Assembly (NCBI GenBank): GCA_902768985.1
Contig: CACXNA010000005.1
Span: 62,001 to 126,000 of the forward strand
Direction: 5' to 3'
Source of the DNA: an uncultured Bacteroidia bacterium
GTDB taxonomy: Bacteria > Bacteroidota > Bacteroidia > Bacteroidales > UBA932
DNA length: 64,000 bases
Below the pieces are notes generated by a model. It was not told the origin of the DNA, made no database searches, and saw nothing but the letters and a program-made list of their open reading frames with translations. Of the stretch, positions 33,811-40,583 are shown piece by piece. Every line of letters begins with the position of its first letter. Positions within the stretch are counted from its first letter, which is position 1. Position numbers and translations under genes: made by a program.

Positions 33811-34765
33811 TCTTCCTGGCCTTGCGGAATTCGTAGCGGTTGAAGATGGTACTGACGGTCAGGCCGCTGATGATGTGCCAGACACCCCACCAGGCGGTGA
33901 TCACGAGCGTGCCGCCGTGCGGCGGGAAGCCCGCGAAGAGGTTGGTGCCGAGCAGCAGGACGAGCCCCAGGCCGCTGTTCTGGATGCCGGTCTCGATGGT
34001 CAGGGTGCGGCGGTCCTTCTTGGGGACCTTGAAGGCGGAGCCCATGCCGAAACCGATGCTGAGGGCCAGCAGGTTGTGGATCAGGACCACCAGGAAGATG
34101 TACTGGATGCTCTTCAGGAAGGCCTCGATGTTGCCCATGAAGGAGAGGATCACCATGGCGACGAAGAAGATGATGCTGAACCACTGCATGGGTTTCTTCA
34201 TCTTCTCGGCGGCCTTGGGCAGGTAGCGGGCGGTCAGGATGCCGAGCGTCAGGGGGATACCTAATAATATAAAGATGGTCTTGAAGACATCCCAGAGGGG
34301 AATGGCGAGTTGCGGCACGTCGCCGGCGATCTCGGCGAAGTGCAGGTACAGGTTGCCATAGAGCCAGAAATTGAACGGGGTCATCAGGACGGCCAGGGCC
34401 GTGCTGACGGCCGTCAGGCTGACGGACAGCTCGATATTTGCCTTGGAGAGCGAACTCATGAAGTTGGAGATGTTGCCGCCGGGGCAGGAGGCCACGAGGA
34501 TCATGCCGAGCGCCATGGTCCAGCTGATCCAGTGGCCGAAGGCCAGGGCCAGCAGGAAGGTCAGCAGCGGCAGCAGGATGAGCTGGCAGCACATGCCGAT
34601 GATCAGGGATTTGGGGTTCTTGAAGACTTCGGCAAACATCCGGGGTTTGATGCCGAGGGCCACGCCGTACATCACGAAAGCCAGGACGATGTTGATGGTA
34701 TTCATGCCACCGGCGTTCATCGTGACGTTGATTCCGTCAATTATGGAAGTGATTTCGGGGCTCAT
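33803..34765 (-). CDS. Bile acid:sodium symporter (BASS) family protein
   Basis: A 320-residue protein with about ten transmembrane helices. VASCPGGNISNFMSSLSKANIELSVSLTAVST-type sequence, split by the conserved PGGN block, and the later IETGIQNSGLGLVLL (E-x-x-x-Q-N) are the two crossover-helix motifs that bind sodium and substrate in the SBF/ASBT fold. Substrate may be a bile acid, a keto acid or another organic anion; bacterial members are diverse. Transcribed ahead of the overlapping PlsC-type gene. Confidence 0.85.
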   Translation of the reverse strand: MSPEITSIIDGINVTMNAGGMNTINIVLAFVMYGVALGIKPRMFAEVFKNPKSLIIGMCCQLILLPLLTFLLALAFGHWISWTMALGMILVASCPGGNISNFMSSLSKANIELSVSLTAVSTALAVLMTPFNFWLYGNLYLHFAEIAGDVPQLAIPLWDVFKTIFILLGIPLTLGILTARYLPKAAEKMKKPMQWFSIIFFVAMVILSFMGNIEAFLKSIQYIFLVVLIHNLLALSIGFGMGSAFKVPKKDRRTLTIETGIQNSGLGLVLLLGTNLFAGFPPHGGTLVITAWWGVWHIISGLTVSTIFNRYEFRKARKNG

Positions 34766-34922
34766 AGTACACTTTTTGATAGGTAAAGATAGGCAAAAAG
34801 CGACAAACCTCGTTCAAAAAGCGGCAATAATCGGTCGAAAAGCCCTTTAAAAACTATTTTCTTAACTCTAACCCATTGAATACCAATAATGAAATAAATT
34901 ATTAAAAAATTTTCAAAAAAAA

Positions 34923-34953
34923 TTTGCAGATTAATTTTTTTGTAGTACCTTTG
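34923..34953 (+). promoter_or_regulatory. Canonical Bacteroidota promoter (-33 TTTG, -7 TACCTTTG)
   Basis: TTTG at 34923-34926, a 19-bp spacer, then TACCTTTG at 34946-34953. This is the most complete promoter in the window and fires into a ~150-nt leader before ridA. Confidence 0.75.
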
Positions 34954-34956
34954 CAC

Positions 34957-35072
34957 TCGGGTTGAGCAAGTGACCGTTCTGGCCCATCAACCTATTGGTT
35001 ATTAGTTTTAGTGTTATTAATTATGTGGTTAGTATGAGTTGTTGCCGGGATGGTACCAACTCATTTCTTTTT
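34957..35072 (+). ncRNA. Candidate small RNA or regulated leader upstream of ridA
   Basis: Between the promoter and a terminator-like hairpin lie about 115 nt without a convincing gene. GGTTGA (34960-34965) can pair with TCAACC (34987-34992), while AACC/GGTT (34990-35000) offers a competing hairpin, so two folds exclude each other. Two tiny ORFs exist: MWLV, and a 25-codon ORF from 35034 whose TGA overlaps the ridA ATG. The rest of the 34766-35107 gap, upstream of the promoter, is A+T-rich with no gene visible. Confidence 0.45.
35034..35072 (+). terminator. Terminator-like hairpin in ridA leader
   Basis: ATGAGTTG (35034-35041) pairs perfectly with CAACTCAT (35057-35064), followed by TTTCTTTTT. 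It could end a small RNA or act as an attenuator before ridA. Confidence 0.6.
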
Positions 35073-35107
35073 ATGCCTACCCGTCACGAACTAAGTGATC
35101 TAACAAT

Positions 35108-35485
35108 ATGAAATCCATCAGTACTTCCAACGCTCCCGCCGCCATCGGTCCGTACAGCCAGGCTGTCGACAGTGGCGCCGGTCTCGTTTTCCTGTCGGGG
35201 CAGTTGCCCCTCGACCCCGCCACGGGCGCATTCCCCGAAGGGGGCATCCAGGCGCAGACGCGCCAGTCGCTGCGTAACGTGCAGGCCATCCTGGAGGCCG
35301 CGGGCCTTTCCCTGGCCAACGTCGTTAAGACGACGGTCTTCCTGGCCGACATGGGCGATTTCGCCGCAATGAACGAGGTGTACGCTTCCTTCTTCGCCGA
35401 ACCCTTCCCGGCCCGCAGCGCCGTGGCTGCCAAGGCCCTGCCCAAGGGCGCGCTGGTGGAAATCGAGTGCATCGCAGCGAAGTAA
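35108..35485 (+). CDS. ridA: RidA-family reactive enamine/imine deaminase
   Basis: A 125-residue protein with the full RidA signature: NAPAAIGPYSQAV at the N-terminus, LVFLSGQLPLDP, VVKTTVFLADMGDFAAMNEVY, and PARSAVAAKALPKGALVEIE, which contains the catalytic Arg. RidA trimers hydrolyse 2-aminoacrylate and related enamines released by PLP enzymes, protecting the cytosol. The length equals the family norm. It may be controlled by the promoter-attenuator leader just upstream. Confidence 0.93.
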   Translation: MKSISTSNAPAAIGPYSQAVDSGAGLVFLSGQLPLDPATGAFPEGGIQAQTRQSLRNVQAILEAAGLSLANVVKTTVFLADMGDFAAMNEVYASFFAEPFPARSAVAAKALPKGALVEIECIAAK

Positions 35486-35503
35486 CTGAAACCGACCCTT
35501 CCT

Positions 35504-37060
35504 ATGAATATAAAGTATCGCATCCTCTGCGCTGTGGCCGCGGTGGCGGCCCTTTGCGCCTGTGCGCCGTCCGATCCGCTGACCGTGCGCACGAAAGCCG
35601 GCCAGGTCCGGGGCATTGAAGAAGAAGGCACCTTAGCATTTAAAGGAATCCCGTATGCGCGCGTGGAGCGCTTCATGCCCCCGCTGCCCGTGGAGAAATG
35701 GGACACCGTGATGGTCTGCGACCATTTCGGCCCGCAGGTGATGCAGGGGAACGGCCGGCGCGAGGTGCCGGAGAGCGTGATGTCCGAGCAGAATTCCTGC
35801 GTGCTGAACGTCTGGACCACCGACACGAAGGCCCGCAAGCCGGTCATGCTGTGGATCCACGGCGGCGGCTTCGACTCGGGCTCGGCCGCCGGCAACCCCG
35901 GCATGGGCCTGGCGAAGCAGGATGTGGTCGTGGTGAGCCTGAATCACCGCCTGAACATCCTCGGCTTCCTGGATCTTTCCACTTTCGGTGAGCAGTACAA
36001 GCACTCCAACATGGTGGGCATGCTCGATATCGTGCAGGCCCTGGAGTGGATACGCGACAATATCAAGGCCTTCGGCGGCGATCCGTCCAACGTGACGATC
36101 TTCGGCGAGTCCGGAGGCGGCGGCAAGGTGGGCACGCTGATGTGCATGCCCGCCGCGAAGGGGCTCTTCCACAAGGCTATCATCATGAGCGGTACCATCC
36201 TGAACGTCAACACGAAAGCGATGACCGAGGAGCTCGGCCGCGCCGTCGTGGCGGAGCTGGGCTTCGGTCCGGACGAGGTGGAGAAGCTCCGGGACGTCCC
36301 GTACGCCGAGCTCGTGGCGGCCGGCCAGCGGGCCATGGCCGCGAGCATCGGCACCCGCTCGCCGGGCACGCCGATGATGTGGGGCTTCGGCCCGGCGCCG
36401 GATGGGGAAGTGCTGCTCCAGCAGCCGTTCCAGCCCGATTTCGCGGAGATCTCCTCCGACGTGCCCCTGATGATCGGCACGACCTTCAACGAGCTGCAGC
36501 GCCGCGTGTACGGCACGCCGATGACGCTCGACGAGGCGAAGGCGCAGTTGAAGGCGACCTTCGGCGAGCGCGTGGACGAGTACGTGGCCGCCTTCGCGGA
36601 AGCGTGGCCCGATTATACGCCGCAGGATCTGCTGTCCATCGACATGATGTTCCGTCCCAAGACGCTGATCACGGCGGACGCCGTGGCGACAACGCGCAAG
36701 GCGCCCCTGTGGATGTACATGTTCACCTGGAAGTCCCCGGCGGACCAGGGTTCCGTGCACGGCTACGAGCTGAATTTCTGCTTCAACACGCCGAACCTGC
36801 ACGGCCGGGTGCTGCCGGAGCCGTCCGAGGCGGACTGGCAGCTGGCGCAGAACATGAGCCGCAGCTGGGCGAATTTCGCCATCACTGGCGACCCGAACGT
36901 GGAGGGCCTGCCGGCGTGGCAGCCGTACACGCCGGAGAACGGCGAATGCTTCATCTTTGATTACGCGTGCGGCGTGCGCCGCAACTTCGACCGCCCGCTG
37001 CAGGGCATCCTGAACGACTGCTGCTTCAAGCAGTTGGATGCGTTCCGCAGCCGGCAGTAA
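35504..37060 (+). CDS. Type-B carboxylesterase lipoprotein
   Basis: A 518-residue alpha/beta hydrolase with a lipoprotein signal (AALCAC-A). VRGIEEEGTLAFKGIPYA, MLWIHGGGFDSGSA (oxyanion HGGG), and IFGESGGGGKVGTL (nucleophile Ser in G-E-S-G-G) identify the carboxylesterase family. HGYELNFCF carries the catalytic His and LMIGTTFNELQRR the acidic-residue region. Expected to hydrolyse carboxylic esters outside the cytoplasm; substrate unknown, perhaps plant-derived acyl esters. It follows ridA by 18 bp; the stop abuts the convergent RluA-type gene. Confidence 0.85.
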   Translation: MNIKYRILCAVAAVAALCACAPSDPLTVRTKAGQVRGIEEEGTLAFKGIPYARVERFMPPLPVEKWDTVMVCDHFGPQVMQGNGRREVPESVMSEQNSCVLNVWTTDTKARKPVMLWIHGGGFDSGSAAGNPGMGLAKQDVVVVSLNHRLNILGFLDLSTFGEQYKHSNMVGMLDIVQALEWIRDNIKAFGGDPSNVTIFGESGGGGKVGTLMCMPAAKGLFHKAIIMSGTILNVNTKAMTEELGRAVVAELGFGPDEVEKLRDVPYAELVAAGQRAMAASIGTRSPGTPMMWGFGPAPDGEVLLQQPFQPDFAEISSDVPLMIGTTFNELQRRVYGTPMTLDEAKAQLKATFGERVDEYVAAFAEAWPDYTPQDLLSIDMMFRPKTLITADAVATTRKAPLWMYMFTWKSPADQGSVHGYELNFCFNTPNLHGRVLPEPSEADWQLAQNMSRSWANFAITGDPNVEGLPAWQPYTPENGECFIFDYACGVRRNFDRPLQGILNDCCFKQLDAFRSRQ

Positions 37061-38332
37061 TCAGGCTTCGAAATAGAGAATCTCCCCGGTGACGGGGTGG
37101 CGGAAACGGAGGCTCTCGGCGTGCAGCCAGAGACGGCCTCCGTCTGCGCTTCCATAGAGGCGGTCGCCCTTGATGGGGCGGCCGAGGCCGTCGGCGTGGG
37201 CGGCGTGGACGCGCAGCTGGTGGGTGCGCCCGGTCTTGGGCGTGAAGCGGATATCGATCTCTCCGTCAGGGAGTTGCTCCAGCACTTCGTATTCGGTGAC
37301 GGCGAGTTTTCCGTGCTCGCGATCCACCATCTGCCGGGGGCGGTCGTAGTAGTCCAGGCAGAGGGGGAGGGCGACGGTGCCTTTGCGGGCGTGGTCGAAG
37401 GGCTTGCTGCCGGCGGCGAGGCGGGCGCGGTAGGTCTTGTCGACTTCGCGCTCCGCGAACTGCCGCTCGAGTTCGGATTTCGCGGCCAGGCTGCGGGCGA
37501 AAACCATGACGCCGGAGGTGTCCATGTCGAGCCGGTGGCAGGAGTGGACTTCGCCGAAGCGCTCCCGGAGCCAGTCCAGCAGGGATTTGGCGCGGGTGCG
37601 GCCCGGCACGGAGAGCATGCCGGCGGGCTTGCAGACGACGAGGATGTCGGCGTCCTCGTGGAGGATGCGGGGCTCGCTGTCGGCGGTGAATTCGCGGTCG
37701 AGGGGGTTGGGGGCGACGTCCAGGCCTTCAAGCATGAAACTCAGCAGGGGGCCGCATTTGCCGGTGCAGGAGGGGTAGAAGCGGCCTTGCTCACGGACTT
37801 CCGAGGCGGGGGAGGCGCCGTACCAGAATTCGCCCATGGCGATGGGCGTAAGGTGATGGCTGTAAGCGTATTGCAGGAGCTTCGGCGCGGCGCAGTCGCC
37901 GGTGCCGCCGGGCGGGATGAGGCCGCGGCGGGCGAAGACCTCGCGAATGGTGAGCGTCTCGCCGCGGGCGTTGCTGACGCGGTACTGGTCGAAGATCCAG
38001 GTCTGAAGCTCCGCCGACGCCGCGGCGCGCTCCGGTCCGGCCGGCATGGCGGAAATCTCCGCCTCCCGCCGCCGGAAGTAGCCCTCCGGCGCCGTCAGAT
38101 CATAGATCGGCGGCACGAACCCCGGCAGCGTCGCCCGGCCCCCGACCGTCCCGCTGAACGCATACAGATAATCCTCCTTCCCCTCCTCATCCTCTACTTT
38201 CAATACCCCCAACATCTTCCCTTCCTTGATCTCTTTAGATTCATTGAGAGATATAATGATCCGTTCCGCGGCGGCGACGATGTCGGGCGCGGGGGTGTAG
38301 CAGAAAGGGTAGGTGAAGGGCGCGCGGGCCAT
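37061..38332 (-). CDS. RluA-family pseudouridine synthase with N-terminal extension
   Basis: A 423-residue protein. The C-terminal ~200 residues are the synthase domain: HEDADILVVCKPAGMLSVPG, CHRLDMDTSGVMVFA with the catalytic Asp in HRLDxxTSG, PKTGRTHQLRVH, and PIKGDRLYG. The N-terminal ~200 residues (FTYPFCYTP, EGKMLGVLKVEDEEG, YAFSGTVGG, GFVPPIYDL) form an extension seen in Bacteroidota and some proteobacterial homologues. The extension is shorter than in ~550-residue relatives. It isomerises uridine in rRNA or tRNA. Start ATG 38332 shares one base with the maf stop. The upstream in-frame region is maf antisense. Confidence 0.88.
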   Translation of the reverse strand: MARAPFTYPFCYTPAPDIVAAAERIIISLNESKEIKEGKMLGVLKVEDEEGKEDYLYAFSGTVGGRATLPGFVPPIYDLTAPEGYFRRREAEISAMPAGPERAAASAELQTWIFDQYRVSNARGETLTIREVFARRGLIPPGGTGDCAAPKLLQYAYSHHLTPIAMGEFWYGASPASEVREQGRFYPSCTGKCGPLLSFMLEGLDVAPNPLDREFTADSEPRILHEDADILVVCKPAGMLSVPGRTRAKSLLDWLRERFGEVHSCHRLDMDTSGVMVFARSLAAKSELERQFAEREVDKTYRARLAAGSKPFDHARKGTVALPLCLDYYDRPRQMVDREHGKLAVTEYEVLEQLPDGEIDIRFTPKTGRTHQLRVHAAHADGLGRPIKGDRLYGSADGGRLWLHAESLRFRHPVTGEILYFEA

Positions 38333-38898
38333 CAGAGGAAGCGCTGGAGCGCGTGCCAGACCCGGTGCACCGGGAAACCCATGACGTTGTAGAAAGAGCC
38401 CTCGATGGCGGAAATGCCGACGTATCCGATCCACTCCTGGATCCCGTAGGCGCCCGCCTTGTCGTAGGGCCTATACTTGTCGATATAATGGTCGATCTCC
38501 GCCTGCGAGAGCGTCTCGAAATGCACCTGCGTGGAAACGCTGAAGGTCTCCTCACGCTCACAGTCGCGGATGGTCACGGCCGTGACCACCTCGTGCGCGC
38601 GCCCGGAGAGCTTGCGGAGCATCTCTACCGCCTCCTCGCGGGAATGCGGCTTGCCCAGCACCTCCTGATCCACGATCACGACCGTGTCGGAGGTGATCAG
38701 CACCTCGTCCGCCGCCAGCGGCCGGTGGAAGCCGTGCGACTTGCCCGCACTCAGCTGCACAGGCACCTGGTGCGCCTCCACGCCCGGCTCCAGGCGCTCC
38801 TCGAAAGTATTGCCGGTGTCGACCGTGAAATCGATGTCCAGCCCCGCCAGCAGCTCCCTGCGGCGCGGCGAATTGCTGCCCAGAATGATCTTCTTCAT
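38332..38898 (-). CDS. maf: Maf-family nucleotide pyrophosphatase
   Basis: A 188-residue Maf protein. LGSNSPRRRELLAGLDIDF is the phosphate-binding N-terminus; ITSDTVVIVDQEVLGKPHSREEAVEML and YDKAGAYGIQEWIGYVGISAIEGSFYNVMG (shortened here: YDKAGAYGIQ, IEGSFYNVMG) are the conserved blocks. It hydrolyses dTTP/UTP-type or modified nucleotides to monophosphates. It is part of a minus-strand operon with kdsC and the RluA-type gene, separated from kdsC by one base. Confidence 0.92.
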   Translation of the reverse strand: MKKIILGSNSPRRRELLAGLDIDFTVDTGNTFEERLEPGVEAHQVPVQLSAGKSHGFHRPLAADEVLITSDTVVIVDQEVLGKPHSREEAVEMLRKLSGRAHEVVTAVTIRDCEREETFSVSTQVHFETLSQAEIDHYIDKYRPYDKAGAYGIQEWIGYVGISAIEGSFYNVMGFPVHRVWHALQRFL

Positions 38899-38899
38899 G

Positions 38900-39439
38900 C
38901 TAAAAGATCTGGTCGAAGTGGTCCTCGTCGAACACCCATGTGCCCTGGGCCTTCATGATCATCTCGATGCCCTCGCGGATGCAGCCGCGCCCGCCCGGGC
39001 GCACCGTCACGTAGTCCGCCGCGGCCTTCGCCTCGTCGACGGCGTCGGCCGGGGCGATGCCGAGCCCGCAGGCGCGCAGCACCTGCGTGTCGGGGATGTC
39101 GTCGCCGAAATAGGCTACCTCGCTGGCATCCAATCCGTTGTCCTCGCAGAATTTGCGGAAGTATTTCAGCTTGCCACGCGCGCCGAGATAGAGATTCTCC
39201 TCCTTTACGCCCATGTGGATGCAGCGGCTGCGGAGGGGCTCCGTGTCGGCGCCGGAGATGATGCCCATGATGTAGCCCTGCGTCGCCGCGTAGCGGGAAG
39301 CGAAGGAATCCTTGGCGTTGACGATGCGGAGCAGACCCTCGGGCGTGGGACCGATGGGGATGATGCTCCCGTCGGTCGCCACGCCGTCCAGGTCGTAGAC
39401 GATGGCCTTGATATTCTTGAGATTAAGATTTTGTGCCAT
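38900..39439 (-). CDS. kdsC: KDO-8-phosphate phosphatase
   Basis: A 179-residue HAD-superfamily (C0 subclass) phosphatase. IVYDLDGVATDGSI holds the nucleophile and acid/base Asp pair, GIISGADTEPLRSRC the second motif, and AYFGDDIPDTQVLRACGLG the metal-binding Asp motif; it ends without a cap domain, as KdsC does. It removes phosphate from KDO-8P in lipopolysaccharide core synthesis. ATG 39439 gives the typical N-terminus and overlaps the DUF3467 gene by 17 bp. Confidence 0.9.
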   Translation of the reverse strand: MAQNLNLKNIKAIVYDLDGVATDGSIIPIGPTPEGLLRIVNAKDSFASRYAATQGYIMGIISGADTEPLRSRCIHMGVKEENLYLGARGKLKYFRKFCEDNGLDASEVAYFGDDIPDTQVLRACGLGIAPADAVDEAKAAADYVTVRPGGRGCIREGIEMIMKAQGTWVFDEDHFDQIF

Positions 39440-39743
39440 TCGGTGCGAAGTCTCCAAGGTTGAACGTCCCCTTCTGCTCGGGCGTGCTGCCGAGGTTGAT
39501 GGTCCCGAACAGGGCCTCATAGCGGGAGATGTTGTCGTTTAGGGTCATGAGCAGGCGCTTGCAGTGCTCCGGCGTCATCAGGATGCGGCTGCGCACCTCG
39601 GGCTTGGGCATCCCGGGAAGGACGGCCGCAAAGTCGATGATGAACTCGCTGTGCGAGTGACTGATGATCGTCAGGTTGGAATAAGTGCCCTGCGCTACCT
39701 CCGGACGGAGTTCAAAATTCAGTTGCTTCTTTTCGTTATCCAT
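39423..39743 (-). CDS. DUF3467 protein
   Basis: A 106-residue protein matching DUF3467: LRPEVAQGTYSNLTIISHSHSEFIIDFA, shortened here to EVAQGTYSNL and SEFIIDFAAVLPG, then RILMTPEHCKRLLMTLNDNI. Members are small cytosolic proteins widespread in Bacteroidota; function unknown. It sits 3 bp after rbr and overlaps kdsC. Confidence 0.85.
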   Translation of the reverse strand: MDNEKKQLNFELRPEVAQGTYSNLTIISHSHSEFIIDFAAVLPGMPKPEVRSRILMTPEHCKRLLMTLNDNISRYEALFGTINLGSTPEQKGTFNLGDFAPNGTKS

Positions 39744-39746
39744 TGT

Positions 39747-40469
39747 CTAATAGTTCGTTGCCTCTACCTGGAAAAAGCTCTGCGGATGGTCGCAGACCGG
39801 GCAGACCTCGGGAGCCTGCTTGCCGACGACGATGTGGCCGCAGTTGGCGCACTGCCAGATGGCGTCGCCGTCCTTGGAGAAGACTTTCTTGTCCTCGATG
39901 TTCTTCAGGAGCTTGCGGTAGCGCTCCTCGTGGTGCTTCTCGATGGCGCCCACCAGCTCGAACTTCCGGGCGATCTCCTCGAAGCCCTCCTCGCGGGCCT
40001 CCTTCGCCATGCGGGCGTACATGTCCGTCCACTCGAAGTTCTCGCCGGCAGCGGCGTCCTTGAGGTTCTCGGCCGTGCCGGGGACGGCGCCGCCGTGCAG
40101 GTACTTGAACCAGATCTTGGCGTGCTCCTTCTCATTGGCGGCCGTCTCCTCGAAGAGGGCGGCAATCTGCTCGAAGCCGTCCTTCCGGGCCTTGGAAGCG
40201 TAGTAAGTATACTTGTTGCGGGCCTGGGATTCGCCGGCGAAGGCCTCCTGGAGGTTCTTCTCGGTCTTGGTGCCGGCCAGGCTGCGCCCGGCGGCAGGCT
40301 GGGCTGCGGCGGCAGCGGCAGCGGGGGAGGCGCCTTCGACGGGGCGGTACTGACCGCCACCGAGCATCTCTACGAATTTCTCTCGGGGCTGCTTGCAGCG
40401 AGGGCATACGGCGGGGGCGTCATCCCCTTCGTGGATATATCCACAGACGGTACATTTGAATCGTGCCAT
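39747..40469 (-). CDS. rbr: Rubrerythrin with rubredoxin domains at both ends
   Basis: A 240-residue protein. The N-terminal rubredoxin-like module ([12 protein letters not shown] ... CPRCKQP) and an Ala/Pro linker precede a ferritin-like diiron domain ([39 protein letters not shown]). A C-terminal rubredoxin module follows ([12 protein letters not shown] ... CPVCDHPQ). Rubrerythrins reduce H2O2 in anaerobes using electrons from rubredoxin; carrying a Cys4 module at each end may let it receive electrons directly. It is first gene of the rbr-DUF3467-kdsC-maf-RluA minus-strand set. Confidence 0.93.
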   Translation of the reverse strand: MARFKCTVCGYIHEGDDAPAVCPRCKQPREKFVEMLGGGQYRPVEGASPAAAAAAAQPAAGRSLAGTKTEKNLQEAFAGESQARNKYTYYASKARKDGFEQIAALFEETAANEKEHAKIWFKYLHGGAVPGTAENLKDAAAGENFEWTDMYARMAKEAREEGFEEIARKFELVGAIEKHHEERYRKLLKNIEDKKVFSKDGDAIWQCANCGHIVVGKQAPEVCPVCDHPQSFFQVEATNY

Positions 40470-40569
40470 AATTAACTGGATTTAACGGGTTAGTATTTGA
40501 AAGGGCAAGTTAGGAAGTTTTTTTGGAGTAATCAAAGATGGAATCAAAGCTTTTCACGAAAAATTTGTG

Positions 40570-40577
40570 TATTTTTG
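40570..40577 (+). promoter_or_regulatory. -7 box for valS
   Basis: TATTTTTG, 6 nt before the valS ATG; fits TAnnTTTG and implies a leaderless message. Confidence 0.6.
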
Positions 40578-40583
40578 TAGACT

